In this document: positions 38,636-49,229 of the stretch, piece after piece | Layout: each line of letters starts with the position of its first letter | How positions within the stretch are numbered: position 1 is the first letter of the stretch | Assembly (NCBI RefSeq): GCF_002216855.1 | Contig: NZ_CP022355.1 | Coordinates: forward strand, 496,001 to 560,000 | DNA: 64,000 nt | Origin: Paraphotobacterium marinum | GTDB lineage: Bacteria; Pseudomonadota; Gammaproteobacteria; Enterobacterales; Vibrionaceae | Reading direction: 5' to 3' | Position numbers and translations under genes: made by a program | Notes under the pieces: model-generated | Databases searched by the model: none | What the model was told of the DNA's origin: nothing | The model's input: only the letters and a program-made list of their open reading frames with translations

Positions 38636-39223
38636 TTAATGGAGCATATATGATTTAATACCATTCAAAAACATTTGAGTCGAAATCATCACTAACAATA
38701 AACCCATCAACCTTTCAACAGCTTTAAGGCCTTTCTCTCCGAGAAATTTACTAACAACATCGTAAAACATAAGGATAATAAAAGTTGCCAACCAAGCAAT
38801 GAATACTGAAAGTGACCATTCAAAAATTTGAGCCGGATATTGGTTTGAAAAAAGCAATAATGACGCAATTGTAGATGGACCAGCTATCATAGGAATAGCC
38901 ATAGGAACTATAAATGGTTCCTCACCAGCAGCTAGACCAGTCACACCACCAGGCTGTGGAAAAATCATTCTAATAGCAATCAAAAATAAAATAAGACCAC
39001 CGGATATACTAACTGTTTCAGATGATACGTGTAAGAAAGATAATATTTGTTTACCAGCAAATAAAAAAAGTAATAAAATAAACAAAGCAATTACTAACTC
39101 ACGTATCAAAACTTTTCTTCGTCTTTTAGGATCTATGTGTTTCAATATAGAAAGGATTACAGGGAGGTTCCCAAGAGGATCCATGATTAAAAATAAAGTT
39201 AGAGCTGCACTTAAAATTTCCAT
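38636..39223 (-). CDS. yhgN: MarC/YhgN family inner-membrane protein
   Basis: Polytopic membrane protein of 195 residues with six hydrophobic segments. It has the family features LFLIMDPLGNLPVILSIL (about 10-27) and FIVPMAIPMIAGPSTIASLLLFS (about 105-127). Length and sequence match E. coli YhgN (197). Its role is not established; older claims of multidrug resistance for MarC were not upheld. It converges on rsmD with two bases between the stops. Confidence 0.88.
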   Translation of the reverse strand: MEILSAALTLFLIMDPLGNLPVILSILKHIDPKRRRKVLIRELVIALFILLLFLFAGKQILSFLHVSSETVSISGGLILFLIAIRMIFPQPGGVTGLAAGEEPFIVPMAIPMIAGPSTIASLLLFSNQYPAQIFEWSLSVFIAWLATFIILMFYDVVSKFLGEKGLKAVERLMGLLLVMISTQMFLNGIKSYMLH

Positions 39224-39329
39224 TAGATTGTCTTTTAAAAAAAAAATGATAGAATGAATTAGCGAAATAATAAATTATATAATTATAAATTTCCATAGAT
39301 ATCTCAACACAATCATAGAGAGTATTAAA

Positions 39330-40148
39330 ATGTTTCAGATCATAGCGTCAGACTTAGATGGAACTCTTCTTAACAATGCCCATTTAATATCTGAAAAAAC
39401 ACTACAAACAATCCAAAAAGTTGAACAACAAAATATTACCTTTTCTTTTGCTACTGGGCGTCATCATCTAGATGTGTTAGAGATTAAAAAAAAGTTTAAC
39501 TTAAACTCGTATATGATTACGTCAAATGGCGCAAGAATTCATGATGAAAACAACCATTTAATTTATCAAAAAAACCTTTCAACAAAAGTCGTTTTTGATA
39601 TTTTGAACTATCTAAATGATAAACTAGCAGACAAAGAAAATATGATAGTTCACTTATATACTGATTCTGGGTGGTATATGGATAAAAAAGCTTCCACATT
39701 TGATAATCACTATAAAATATCAAACTTCAATTATCAATTATTTAACTTTAAGAAACCACCAACTGATAATATATTTAAATTACTGGTTACAAGTGAAAAT
39801 AATGACCAAGAAACGTTAAACTTGATCGAAAAAAATCTACTAAAGATTTTTGGACAACAGTGCAATATTGCATTTTCAACGCCCACATGTTTAGAAATTA
39901 TGGATAAAGAAGTTTCGAAAGGAAGTGCTCTTCAATATTTAGCTCAAAAAAAAGGAGTTTGTTTAAAGCAAACAATAGCCTTTGGTGATGGAATGAATGA
40001 CTTAGAAATGTTATCTGTTGCAGGGAAAGGTTTAATCATGGAAAATGCTCATGAACGTTTAAAAAAAGCTCTGCCAAATAATGAAGTCATCGAAAACAAT
40101 GAAGTTAATGGAGTAGCAAACTACATTGAAAAAATACTTGAAGCTTAA
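39330..40148 (+). CDS. yigL: HAD-superfamily pyridoxal phosphate phosphatase YigL
   Basis: Cof-type HAD phosphatase of 272 residues (E. coli 266). It has motif I IIASDLDGTLLNN (about 4-16), motif II SFATGRHHLDV and MITSNGAR, and motif III/IV KGSALQYLAQK...IAFGDGMNDLEML. E. coli YigL dephosphorylates PLP and sugar phosphates; that activity is inferred from close similarity. It stands alone between divergent marC and convergent yhiN. Confidence 0.9.
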   Translation: MFQIIASDLDGTLLNNAHLISEKTLQTIQKVEQQNITFSFATGRHHLDVLEIKKKFNLNSYMITSNGARIHDENNHLIYQKNLSTKVVFDILNYLNDKLADKENMIVHLYTDSGWYMDKKASTFDNHYKISNFNYQLFNFKKPPTDNIFKLLVTSENNDQETLNLIEKNLLKIFGQQCNIAFSTPTCLEIMDKEVSKGSALQYLAQKKGVCLKQTIAFGDGMNDLEMLSVAGKGLIMENAHERLKKALPNNEVIENNEVNGVANYIEKILEA

Positions 40149-40175
40149 CTCATTTAAAAATTAACTAATTAGTTA

Positions 40176-40215
40176 AAAGGTAAAATAGGTACCCTAAAAG
40201 CCTCATTTTACCTTT
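40176..40215. terminator. Hairpin between convergent yigL and yhiN
   Basis: Arms AAAGGTAAAAT and ATTTTACCTTT form an 11-base-pair stem around an 18-base loop. It lies about 30 bases after yigL and about 35 before the yhiN stop, and can act as a terminator on both strands. Confidence 0.6.
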
Positions 40216-40248
40216 GTTACTCATAAAAAATAGATAAAATTAAGTTTA

Positions 40249-41439
40249 TCAAGCATTCTTTCCCGCAACCCAGCCCGAACTCCAAGCCCACTGAAAATTA
40301 TACCCACCCAACCATCCAGTGACATCTAGAGCTTCTCCAATAAAAAATAAACCAGGGATTGATTTAACTTCCATTGTTTTAGATGAAATAGCATCAGTAT
40401 TTACCCCACCAAGAGTAACCTCAGCTGTCCTATAACCTTCACTTCCAGCTGGCTTAACAGCCCACTCTTGAAGTTGAGAAAGAATCTTTAAATCTTTGGA
40501 TGATAGTTGCTTGATTGGAATATTTTTCAGTTTAAATAAAACCAATAGAGTTTCGGTTAATCGTTTAGCAAAATAAAAATTTAGAAATGTTTTTAACATA
40601 CAATTTGGACGAGACTTTAAAGCCTCATCAAAATGAGACTTCAAACATACAGTTGGAAGTAAATTAATTTTTATATCTTCACCTTGATTCCAATAGGATG
40701 ATATTTGAAGAACAGCAGGTCCCGATAAACCCCTGTGTGTAAAAAGCAAATCTTCACTAAACTCAGCTTTTTCATTAAAAACATTTACCGAGTGAGAAAT
40801 ACCTGAAATCTTCTCAGTCAAATCTTTCAAAATAGGATCCAGTGTTAATGGGACAAGTGCTGCTTTTGTAGGAACAATATCTAAGTCAAAAGATTCAGCG
40901 ACTTTATATGCAAAAGGTGTAGCTCCAAGTCTTGGCATGGATAAACCACCAGAAGCAATAATTAGGGAATGTGCTTTATATTCACTATCATTACTTTTTA
41001 TAAAAAAATAACCTTTTTCATCTTTTTTGACTTCGTCTATTTCTTGCTGATATCTAAAAGATACTTGGTTCTTTTCACATTCACTTAGAAGCATAGAGAC
41101 AATATCTTTTGCAGATTGATCGCAGAATAATTGCCCCAATGTCTTCTCGTGATATGCAATATCATATTTTTCAACTAGAGAAATAAAATCCCATTGAGTG
41201 TATTGATTTAAAGCAGATTTGCAAAAATGAGGATTAGAAGAAATGTATTTAGAAGGCTCAATGTAGTAATTTGTAAAATTACAACGTCCCCCACCAGAAA
41301 TTAAAATTTTTTTTCCTGGACGTTTAGCATGGTCAAGAACTAAAACCTTCTTATTCCTCTCCGAGGCAGAAATAGCTGCCATCAGACCTGCGGCACCAGC
41401 GCCAATTATTATTACATCAAACAAATTATCACTCTTCAT
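40249..41439 (-). CDS. yhiN: HI0933/YhiN family flavoprotein
   Basis: Predicted FAD-dependent oxidoreductase of unknown substrate. The 396 residues (E. coli YhiN 400) have the FAD motif IIIGAGAAGLMAAISASERNKK (21+ residues, with GxGxxG at about 10-15), RPGKKILISGGGRCNFTN (about 40-57), ASGGLSMPRLGATPFAYKVA and the C-terminal TLGGVNTDAISSKTMESK-like part followed by GLFFIGEALDVTGWLGGYN. The ATG at 41439 follows the fre stop by two bases; an upstream TTG at 41445 would overlap fre. Confidence 0.88.
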   Translation of the reverse strand: MKSDNLFDVIIIGAGAAGLMAAISASERNKKVLVLDHAKRPGKKILISGGGRCNFTNYYIEPSKYISSNPHFCKSALNQYTQWDFISLVEKYDIAYHEKTLGQLFCDQSAKDIVSMLLSECEKNQVSFRYQQEIDEVKKDEKGYFFIKSNDSEYKAHSLIIASGGLSMPRLGATPFAYKVAESFDLDIVPTKAALVPLTLDPILKDLTEKISGISHSVNVFNEKAEFSEDLLFTHRGLSGPAVLQISSYWNQGEDIKINLLPTVCLKSHFDEALKSRPNCMLKTFLNFYFAKRLTETLLVLFKLKNIPIKQLSSKDLKILSQLQEWAVKPAGSEGYRTAEVTLGGVNTDAISSKTMEVKSIPGLFFIGEALDVTGWLGGYNFQWAWSSGWVAGKNA

Positions 41440-41441
41440 AA

Positions 41442-42146
41442 TCAAATATAGTCAAAAGCATCAGCGTACATATGCTCAAGCAAAGCACCTTTTGTTATAA
41501 GCATATCTCTAGCTCTACCAACCATAGGTACTGGCCCGCAAATATATATATCATAACTTGAATAGTCAATAAAATCTTTATCTAAAACATCAAGAACGTT
41601 GCCATATCTGCCATTCCAATGACTTTCATTGGATTCAATAGTTGCTTCATAATTAAAGTTTTTGTACTTCTGTTGATAAGCCAAAACTTGCTGATGACAA
41701 TATAAATCTTTTTTGGTTTTTGTGCCCCAATAAACAAATATCGTTTCATCTTGATTATCTAAAATCACCTTTTCCATAATACTTTTGACATAAGAAAATC
41801 CTGTACCTCCTGCAATAAGTAATTTTGGACGGTTACTTTTTTCTCTAAGCCATGCGTTTCCATGACCTACATCAATACTAACTTTTTGATTCTGCATTTT
41901 TTTAGATTTAATATGTTCAATTACTTCATTTGCAAAATCACTATAACCTGAAGCACCTATATGCAATTCAATTTTTTGACTGTGGGGAACATTTGCTATA
42001 GAAAAAGGTCTTTTATCTTGCTCATTTAGTAAAAAAAACAAATACTGCCCAGCTTTAAAAGAGATCTCTTTATCCGCTTTAAGCATAACTTTATATGTAT
42101 GATTACTTATTTGAACACACTCTGTAACATCACAATTTAATTGCAT
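41442..42146 (-). CDS. fre: NAD(P)H-flavin reductase
   Basis: Reduces free flavins; in gammaproteobacteria it supplies reduced FMN to ubiquinone synthesis (UbiX/UbiD route) and other systems. The 234 residues equal E. coli Fre closely (233). Motifs: FKAGQYLFFLL (about 30-40), RPFSIANVPH (flavin-binding RPFS, about 46-55), AGGTGFSYVKSIME (nucleotide-binding, about 111-124), YWGTKTKKDLY and YICGPVPMVGRARDML. It follows ubiD by 14 bases, the E. coli ubiD-fre pair. Confidence 0.94.
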   Translation of the reverse strand: MQLNCDVTECVQISNHTYKVMLKADKEISFKAGQYLFFLLNEQDKRPFSIANVPHSQKIELHIGASGYSDFANEVIEHIKSKKMQNQKVSIDVGHGNAWLREKSNRPKLLIAGGTGFSYVKSIMEKVILDNQDETIFVYWGTKTKKDLYCHQQVLAYQQKYKNFNYEATIESNESHWNGRYGNVLDVLDKDFIDYSSYDIYICGPVPMVGRARDMLITKGALLEHMYADAFDYI

Positions 42147-42160
42147 TTGTAGCCAACCTC

Positions 42161-43639
42161 TTAGTCAATTTTTAATTGATGCCATATATCATCAATTCTT
42201 TTTACAATATTAGGATCTTTTTGAATGGGAACTCCCCACTCTCTCTTAGTTTCTCCATTCCACTTATTTGTGGCGTCAATACCCATTTTTGAGCCTAAGC
42301 CAATTTCAGGAGAAGCAAAATCTAATGAATCAATTGGAGTATTACTTATTATAGTAGTGTCTCTGTCAGGATCTGTTCTAGTTGTGATTGCCCAAATTAC
42401 ATCTTCCCAATTTCTGGCATTAATATCATCATCACATACAATAACATATTTAGTATACATAAATTGCCTTAAAAAAGACCATACACCCATCATAATCCTT
42501 TTTGCATGTCCCGGATATTGTTTTTTCATCGTTACAACAGCTAGTCGATAAGAGCACCCTTCAGGTGGTAAATAAAAGTCCACAATTTCTGGGAATTGTT
42601 TTTTTAATAATGGTACTAGTACTTCATTTAGAGCAACACCTAAAATTGCAGGTTCATCGGGTGGTCGACCAGTATAAGTTGAGTGATATATTGCCCCTTT
42701 TCTCATGGTCATATGGGTTACCGTAAACACGTGGTGCTTTTCTACTTCATTATAATAACCTGTATGATCTCCATAAGGTCCCTCATTTGCAAATTCATTC
42801 GGATCTATATAGCCTTCTAAAACAATTTCAGCATTTGCAGGAATGTCAAGATTATTGCTTAAAGACTTAGTAATCTCAACTTTTTTCCCTTTCAGTAATC
42901 CTGCAAAAGCATATTCAGATAAAGTATCCGGTATTGGCGTAACGCCAGCTAAAGTTGTTGCCGGATCTGCACCAAATGCAACTGAAACAGGAAAGCGTTC
43001 ATTTGGATTTTTTTCAATCCAGTCCCTTAAATCTAAAGCACCACCTCTATGAGCAAGCCATCTCATAATTAATTTATTTCTTGCAATTTTTTGTTGACGA
43101 TAGATACCGATATTTTGTCTGTCTTTTTCAGGTCCCTTGGTAACAGTTAAACCCCATGTCATTAATGGTGCAACATCGCCAGGCCAGCACTTCATAATAG
43201 GCAATAAGTCAAGATCAACTTGCTCTCCGCTCAATATTGTTTCTTGACATGGTGCTTTTTTAATGCGCTTTGGTGACATATTAAGTACTTGCTTTAATAT
43301 CGGAATCTGACTAAAAGCATCCTTTATATTTTTCGGTGGGGAAGGTTCTTTCAAATAAGCTAAAAGCTCACCAATTTTTTTCAAATCATCTATTGATTCT
43401 CCCCCCATACCTAATGCAACTCTTTTTGGTGTTCCAAATAAGTTTCCCAGAAGAGGAAATTCACTACCTTTGATATTTTCAAATAAAACTGCTGGTCCTT
43501 TTGACTTTAGTAGTCTATCGCAAATTTCAGTTACCTCTTGGTCAGCACTGACTGGATAACTTATCCTTTTCAACTCACCAATTTCTTCTAAATAATCTAT
43601 AAAGTCTCTTAAACTATCATATCTCATTATATTATCCAA
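42161..43639 (-). CDS. ubiD: 4-hydroxy-3-polyprenylbenzoate decarboxylase
   Basis: Prenylated-FMN-dependent decarboxylase of ubiquinone synthesis. The 492-residue protein (E. coli 497) starts [26 protein letters not shown] and includes [28 protein letters not shown] (cofactor region, residues about 175-202), [12 protein letters not shown] with the catalytic glutamate region (about 287-298), [15 protein letters not shown] and [17 protein letters not shown]. Its partner UbiX is not in this window. It is followed by fre. Confidence 0.95.
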   Translation of the reverse strand: MDNIMRYDSLRDFIDYLEEIGELKRISYPVSADQEVTEICDRLLKSKGPAVLFENIKGSEFPLLGNLFGTPKRVALGMGGESIDDLKKIGELLAYLKEPSPPKNIKDAFSQIPILKQVLNMSPKRIKKAPCQETILSGEQVDLDLLPIMKCWPGDVAPLMTWGLTVTKGPEKDRQNIGIYRQQKIARNKLIMRWLAHRGGALDLRDWIEKNPNERFPVSVAFGADPATTLAGVTPIPDTLSEYAFAGLLKGKKVEITKSLSNNLDIPANAEIVLEGYIDPNEFANEGPYGDHTGYYNEVEKHHVFTVTHMTMRKGAIYHSTYTGRPPDEPAILGVALNEVLVPLLKKQFPEIVDFYLPPEGCSYRLAVVTMKKQYPGHAKRIMMGVWSFLRQFMYTKYVIVCDDDINARNWEDVIWAITTRTDPDRDTTIISNTPIDSLDFASPEIGLGSKMGIDATNKWNGETKREWGVPIQKDPNIVKRIDDIWHQLKID

Positions 43640-43651
43640 AATTACAAACCT

Positions 43652-43682
43652 AAAAAAAAACCCCTTTATTAAGTAAAGAGGT
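43652..43682 (-). terminator. Intrinsic terminator of rho
   Basis: On the minus strand CCTCTTTA pairs with TAAAGGGG across a six-base loop CTTAAT and is followed by nine T residues, about 30 bases past the rho stop and before ubiD. Confidence 0.8.
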
Positions 43683-43711
43683 CTTTATAATAAACTTTAA
43701 AATTTACTACC

Positions 43712-44977
43712 TTAATTCTTGCCGCGTTTCATTGCGTCAAAAAATTCGTTATTCGTTTTCGTCATCGCTAATTTATCAAGCAAAAACTCCATAGCATCCA
43801 CTTCACCCATAGGGTGAACAATTTTTCTGAGAATCCACATCTTTTGTAATTCATCAGCTGAAGTAAGTAGCTCCTCTCTACGAGTACCAGAACGAGTAAA
43901 GTCAATCGCTGGAAAGACTCTTTTTTCTGCAATTTTTCTAGATAGGTGTAACTCCATATTACCTGTCCCTTTAAACTCTTCATAGATAACTTCATCCATC
44001 TTAGAGCCCGTATCAACCAGAGCAGTAGCAATAATCGTTAGACTTCCGCCCTCTTCAACATTACGAGCTGCCCCAAAAAAGCGCTTTGGTCGATGAAGAG
44101 CATGTGCATCAACCCCTCCTGTTAAAACCTTTCCTGATGAAGGTACAACAGTATTATAGGCTCTAGCTAATCGAGTTATAGAATCTAGTAAAATAATAAC
44201 ATCTTTCTTGTGTTCAACTAAACGTTTTGCTTTTTCGATAACCATCTCAGCAACTTGAACATGTCTACTTGCAGGCTCATCAAATGTAGAAGCAATCACC
44301 TCACCCTTGACTAGACGCCTCATTTCAGTAACTTCTTCGGGTCGCTCATCAATTAATAAGACCATCAATTCACATTCGGGGTGATTATAAGTAATAGATT
44401 GAGCAATATTTTGCAGAAGCATCGTTTTACCAGCTTTTGGAGGAGCAACAATCAAACCTCTTTGACCTTTACCGATAGGTGAAGCTAGGTCAAGAATACG
44501 TGCTGTAATATCTTCTGTTGAACCATTACCCCTTTCCATAATCATACGATCATTAGCATGAAGAGGGGTTAGGTTTTCAAATAAAATTTTATTTCTGGCA
44601 TTATCTGGTTTATCGTGATTGACTTGATTTACTTTCAATAATGCAAAATAACGCTCACCATCTTTGGGTGGTCTGATTTTTCCGGAGATAGTATCCCCTG
44701 TTCTTAAATTAAATCTACGAATTTGACTTGGCGATACATAAATATCATCAGGACCTGCAAGATAAGAGCTATCAGAAGATCTAAGGAAACCAAAACCATC
44801 TTGAAGAATTTCTAATACACCGTCTCCAAAAATATCTTCTCCACTTTTTGCATGTTGTTTTAAAATAGAAAAAATAATATCTTGTTTTCTTAAACGAGCT
44901 AAGTTTTCTAAGCCCATACCTTCACCCAAAGTGATCAAATCTGACACCGAGCGCTTTTTGAGTTCTGTTAAGTTCAT
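43712..44977 (-). CDS. rho: Transcription termination factor Rho
   Basis: Hexameric RNA-dependent ATPase that ends untranslated transcripts. The ATG at 44977 gives [22 protein letters not shown] and 421 residues (E. coli 419); an upstream TTG at 45001 would add eight residues. It has the RNA-binding OB domain with [26 protein letters not shown] (about 60-85), Walker [12 protein letters not shown] (about 175-185), Walker [15 protein letters not shown], the Q-loop [11 protein letters not shown] and the R-loop [21 protein letters not shown]. Near-identity to E. coli is striking. Downstream of trxA on the same strand. Confidence 0.97.
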   Translation of the reverse strand: MNLTELKKRSVSDLITLGEGMGLENLARLRKQDIIFSILKQHAKSGEDIFGDGVLEILQDGFGFLRSSDSSYLAGPDDIYVSPSQIRRFNLRTGDTISGKIRPPKDGERYFALLKVNQVNHDKPDNARNKILFENLTPLHANDRMIMERGNGSTEDITARILDLASPIGKGQRGLIVAPPKAGKTMLLQNIAQSITYNHPECELMVLLIDERPEEVTEMRRLVKGEVIASTFDEPASRHVQVAEMVIEKAKRLVEHKKDVIILLDSITRLARAYNTVVPSSGKVLTGGVDAHALHRPKRFFGAARNVEEGGSLTIIATALVDTGSKMDEVIYEEFKGTGNMELHLSRKIAEKRVFPAIDFTRSGTRREELLTSADELQKMWILRKIVHPMGEVDAMEFLLDKLAMTKTNNEFFDAMKRGKN

Positions 44978-45157
44978 ATTGATGAGTTTCTTTTTATTCA
45001 AAGTGGAGTTTTCTTGTTTAATTTTAGGAAATCGAAATAGATTGAATTCGAATAGTGTGTTTTTACAAATGAATTATATCAGCAGGAATTAAAATTGTCT
45101 AATAAAAATTAAAGTATATCACACCAAAATTTCAGAGTGCAATATACCTAATTTTAA

Positions 45158-45481
45158 TTATAAGTTTGCATCGATAAATTCTTTAAGTTGATTTAATGTC
45201 AATGCGCCAACTTTTGTTGCGGCAATCTCTCCACCTTTAAAAAGTAATAGTGTTGGTATACCTCTTATTCCATATTTAGCTGGAGTATCAGGGTTTTCAT
45301 CTATATTAACTTTAGCAATAGTCAATTTCTCAGAGTAATCTTTAGCAACCTCTTCCAAAATTGGAGCTATCATTTTACAAGGACCACACCACTCAGCCCA
45401 AAAGTCAACCAAAACAACTTCCTTCGAGTTAATAACATCTACGAAATCACTGTCGTTAATGTTCAAAATATTTTCACTCAT
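45158..45481 (-). CDS. trxA: Thioredoxin 1
   Basis: Cytoplasmic protein disulfide reductase of 107 residues (E. coli 109). The chosen ATG at 45481, with GGAG nine bases upstream, gives [17 protein letters not shown]; the longer frame to 45517 has no support. [23 protein letters not shown] holds the CGPC active site (residues about 31-34), and the cis-proline RGIPTLLLF is present. It is between rhlB (divergent) and rho, the E. coli arrangement. Confidence 0.97.
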   Translation of the reverse strand: MSENILNINDSDFVDVINSKEVVLVDFWAEWCGPCKMIAPILEEVAKDYSEKLTIAKVNIDENPDTPAKYGIRGIPTLLLFKGGEIAATKVGALTLNQLKEFIDANL

Positions 45482-45582
45482 AAATATACTCCGATTTTTT
45501 TGTTTAAATTCTATCATATAATCAATTTTTAATAGATAATATATATATATTAACCAATACTAAATAAAAAGAATAGTGAAAA

Positions 45583-46854
45583 ATGACAGATAAGAAATTT
45601 TCTGAACTGAACCTTCAGTTAAACATATTGGAAGCTTTACACGAAAGTAACTTTACCAAATGTACAAATATCCAAAGTAAAGCATTACCTCTTTTGCTTG
45701 AAGGAAAAGATGTTATCGCCCAATCACAAACCGGATCCGGAAAAACATTAACATTCCTAACAGCAACTTATAACTACCTTCAATTACAAAATCAATTACA
45801 ACAGACAGAGACTCTCTCACCGCGTGCTCTAATTCTAGCACCAACCAGAGAACTAGCCCTCCAAGTTCAAAAAGACGCCCAAATTTTTGATAAATTTACA
45901 AAATTTAAAACAACTTTACTGGTTGGCGGCGAATCTATTGAAAAACAAAAACTAAACTTAACTCATTCAAAAGATATAATAATCGGAACTTGTGGGAGAG
46001 TGACTGATTTTATTAAACAAGGTCTCTTGGATTTAAGTTTATTAGAAGTAGTTGTTCTAGATGAAGCAGACAGAATGTTAGATCTTGGCTTTATAAAAGA
46101 TATTAGGTTTATTTTCAAACAAATGCCCCCCCCATCAGCGAGAATGACTATGTTATTTTCAGCCACATTCTCACATAACATTAAAGAAATGGCCTATCAA
46201 TACATGAAGTCATATGAATTTATCAATGTAAATAAAAAAGTTCATAATAACATGATTGACGAGGAATTATTCTACCCGTCTAATGAACATAAACTCCCAC
46301 TTCTTCAAACTTTGATTGAAGAAGATTGGCCTGACAAGGCAATTATTTTTGCTAATACTAAAATAAAATCTGAAGAGATATTTAATGCATTGAATGCTGA
46401 CAATCATAGAGTAGGTTTACTAACTGGAGATATCCCACAGAAAAAACGCCTTCAAACACTCGACTCCTTTACGTTAGGACACTTAGATATTCTCGTTGCA
46501 ACAGATGTAGCAGCAAGAGGACTTCATATTCCAGATGTAACTCACGTTTATAATTTTGACTTGCCAGACGACTGTGAGGATTACGTTCATAGAATTGGTA
46601 GAACTGGAAGGGCTGGGGAGAGTGGTCACTCTATTAGTTTTGCATGTGAGGATTTTGCAATCAATCTTACCAATATCGAACAGTATATAAATCATAATAT
46701 TCCTGTTACAGAATATGATCCAGAAGCTCTGTTAACTAATTTACCAAAAATAAACTTAAATAAAGAAACTGCAAGCAGTCGAAACTACAAAAAAACACAA
46801 ATTAACAAAAATAGAAGAAATTATACAAAACGTAACTATGGAAAAAGAAAATAA
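45583..46854 (+). CDS. rhlB: DEAD-box ATP-dependent RNA helicase RhlB
   Basis: RNA helicase that unwinds substrates for the RNase E degradosome. The 423 residues (E. coli 421) have FSELNLQLNILEALHESNFTKCTNIQSKALP with the Q motif, AQSQTGSGKTLTFL (motif I, about 47-60), PTRELALQV (Ia), VLDEADRML (II, about 157-165), FSATF (III), ATDVAARGLHIPDVTHVYNFDLP (V) and HRIGRTGRAG (VI). The C-terminal tail (about 390-423) is rich in lysine, arginine and asparagine. It overlaps gppA by 17 bases. Confidence 0.95.
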   Translation: MTDKKFSELNLQLNILEALHESNFTKCTNIQSKALPLLLEGKDVIAQSQTGSGKTLTFLTATYNYLQLQNQLQQTETLSPRALILAPTRELALQVQKDAQIFDKFTKFKTTLLVGGESIEKQKLNLTHSKDIIIGTCGRVTDFIKQGLLDLSLLEVVVLDEADRMLDLGFIKDIRFIFKQMPPPSARMTMLFSATFSHNIKEMAYQYMKSYEFINVNKKVHNNMIDEELFYPSNEHKLPLLQTLIEEDWPDKAIIFANTKIKSEEIFNALNADNHRVGLLTGDIPQKKRLQTLDSFTLGHLDILVATDVAARGLHIPDVTHVYNFDLPDDCEDYVHRIGRTGRAGESGHSISFACEDFAINLTNIEQYINHNIPVTEYDPEALLTNLPKINLNKETASSRNYKKTQINKNRRNYTKRNYGKRK

Positions 46855-48316
46855 AAGTCATTATGCAGTTATTGATCTGGGGTCAAATAGTTTTCATTTA
46901 TGGATATTAAAATACTCAAATGGTCGTATTCATACCATAAATAGAATAAAAGATAAAACTCGTTTAGGTAGTTCTATAGATTCAAATTTAACTCAAAAAT
47001 CCATGGAAAGAGGTTGGCAATGCCTAAGATATTTTAAACAATTTTTAGACAAAATACCTAAACAAAATATTATAATTGCTGCGACAGCGGCCATAAGAGC
47101 AGCTGAAAATCAAAATATATTTTTGTCTAAAGCCAACAAAATATTAAACCTCAAAATACAAGTCATATCTGGATTAAAAGAAGCTAGTTTAATCTATGAT
47201 GGAGCGACGAGAACGACTGATGGTCCAAGCAAAAAGCTTGTAATAGATATTGGAGGTGCCAGCACCGAAATTATTATGGGTGATAAAGCAAAAATAATTA
47301 AAATGAACAGTTTTAAGTTGGGTTGTGTTTCTTTTTTAGAGAAATATTTTAAAAATAGAAGGTTAAATGAGGAAAACTTTAATCAAGCTATAGCAAAAAC
47401 AAAAGAAACTTTAAGAGAAGCTACAATTGACTTGAATGACTGGGATTTATGTATTGGTGCAAGTGGAACAATACAAACACTTTTTGAAATCAAGAAAAAA
47501 AAATCAAACACTAATTACCTAACTAAACAAGATCTATATAAAATCAAAAGCCAACTCATTAACTGTGAGTCCATGGAATATATAGATATTGAAGGACTAA
47601 CGCCAGAAAAGGCAAACGTATTTCCCAGTGGTCTTGCTATTTTAATTGGAATTTTTGAGGTATTATCTATTAATTCACTTTATAAAGCTGGGGGAGCTCT
47701 AAGAGAGGGTTTACTAAATCAATTAATTCCTCTGCCAGAGCAAAATATTCTTATAAAAAATTTAAAGATTTTAAGCAATACATATCAACTACAAAACAAC
47801 TCTCAAATTATTCTTGATTTTTTTGATAAAATACATTTTTTATCTTTGATTGATAGTAAAGAAGATAAAGATATTTTTCATAAAGTAATATTGGCATTAG
47901 CTTTTTTGAACCAAATTGGATTGAGTATTAATTTTAAAAATCAATATTCACATGCAGCTTACATTATCCAAAATATCGATATGATAGGTTTTGATGAAAA
48001 AGAAAAAAATTTCATTGCATATTCTTTAAGAAATCTAGATCTAAATATTGAAGAATTTAGCTCTGATCTAATTTTCAATTCGAATATAACTGATATTTTT
48101 ATAAAAACGCTCCGAATAGCAATTGCTCTTCAGGATGTTAACGAAAAATTTTATAGAATAATCTCTCGTGAAAAAAATTTAATTACATTAGAGCTGTCTG
48201 AAGATTTTTGTGAAAAATATGCGTTTACTTACGATAAATTAATCAATCAACTGAGAGATTTAAATAATTCCCAAATAACACTTAATATTTCACTTAAAAA
48301 AATTACTGGAGCCTAA
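46838..48316 (+). CDS. gppA: Guanosine pentaphosphatase/exopolyphosphatase
   Basis: Converts pppGpp to ppGpp and can hydrolyse polyphosphate. The 492 residues (E. coli 494) have the Ppx/GppA ATPase-fold motifs YAVIDLGSNSFHLWI (about 8-22), ATAAIRAAENQNIFL, the catalytic-glutamate region VISGLKEASLIYDGA (about 108-122), VIDIGGASTEIIMG (about 133-146) and GASGTIQTLFEI. An A9 run at 47495-47503 inside the gene is in frame, in contrast with frameshifted runs elsewhere. Its start overlaps rhlB. With spoT and rpoZ in this window it completes a ppGpp-related set. Confidence 0.94.
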   Translation: MEKENKSHYAVIDLGSNSFHLWILKYSNGRIHTINRIKDKTRLGSSIDSNLTQKSMERGWQCLRYFKQFLDKIPKQNIIIAATAAIRAAENQNIFLSKANKILNLKIQVISGLKEASLIYDGATRTTDGPSKKLVIDIGGASTEIIMGDKAKIIKMNSFKLGCVSFLEKYFKNRRLNEENFNQAIAKTKETLREATIDLNDWDLCIGASGTIQTLFEIKKKKSNTNYLTKQDLYKIKSQLINCESMEYIDIEGLTPEKANVFPSGLAILIGIFEVLSINSLYKAGGALREGLLNQLIPLPEQNILIKNLKILSNTYQLQNNSQIILDFFDKIHFLSLIDSKEDKDIFHKVILALAFLNQIGLSINFKNQYSHAAYIIQNIDMIGFDEKEKNFIAYSLRNLDLNIEEFSSDLIFNSNITDIFIKTLRIAIALQDVNEKFYRIISREKNLITLELSEDFCEKYAFTYDKLINQLRDLNNSQITLNISLKKITGA

Positions 48317-48320
48317 AAAA

Positions 48321-49153
48321 ATGCTCAGTTATCAACATAATTTTCATGCAGGAAATCACGCAGATGTATTAAAACATCTATGTCTTGTTTACGTCATTAA
48401 CTATATGAAAAAAAAGATAAACCATTCATGTACGCTGAAAGCCATAGTGGTAATGGGCTGTATAATCTAAAACAGTTCGAAAGTTCAAAAAATATGGAGT
48501 TTAAAGGTGGTATTCAAAAATTATGGGAAGATACTAACCCTATTCATGAAATCCAGAGCTATCTTAAGATAATCAAGACTTTTAATAATAGTGAACTAAA
48601 TATTTATCCTGGCTCGCCAGCAATAGCAAAATTTCTTTTAAGGTCAAAGGATTCTATAGCATTAGCGGAGTTACACCCTAAAGCTATCTCTGATTTAATG
48701 CAATGCATCTTACCAAGAAAAAAAACATCAATCCAAAAGTTAGATGGCTATCAGTTTTTAAAGAGTAAAATACCGCCACCACAAAATAGAGGTTTAGTCG
48801 TAATTGATCCATCGTACGAGATTAAGACTGAATATAAAAAAGCACCAACAATACTTTTAGATCTTTATAAAAAATGGCCTAGTGGAGTTTATTTACTTTG
48901 GTATCCAGTAGTAAAAAGAAAGTTGGTTGATGAACTTCAAAATATCTTGAAACAATCAGAAATAAAAGAAATACTTCAAATTGAGTTTTCTGTGACTCAC
49001 GATAACACAGACTATGGAATGACTGGATCTGGTCTTTTTATCATTAACCCTCCATGGACCATGAAAAAAGATTTTAGTGTTATCTTACCTTATTTAAAAA
49101 ACATCATTTCTCCAGAGGGATTAATTAAATTAGGTTGGTTATCTGAAAAATAA
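48321..49153 (+). pseudogene. rlmJ: 23S rRNA (adenine(2030)-N6)-methyltransferase RlmJ, one frameshift
   Basis: Methylates A2030 of 23S rRNA. The ATG at 48321 begins MLSYQHNFHAGNHADVLKHL, the E. coli RlmJ N-terminus. At the A8 run 48408-48415 the frame is lost: the other frame continues DKPFMYAESHSGNGLYNL and runs to 49153, with the catalytic IDPSYE motif (DPxY) and a normal C-terminus. Adding one A gives 277 residues (E. coli 280). As read, initiation within the long part at 48428 would lose the first helix. Its neighbour gor follows as in E. coli. Confidence 0.88.
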
Positions 49154-49229
49154 TATCTTAATAAATACTATTTACATTCCTGAGGTTAAAAATTAACATG
49201 TAGCTAACTTTGAGAAATAGAGAAAAAAA

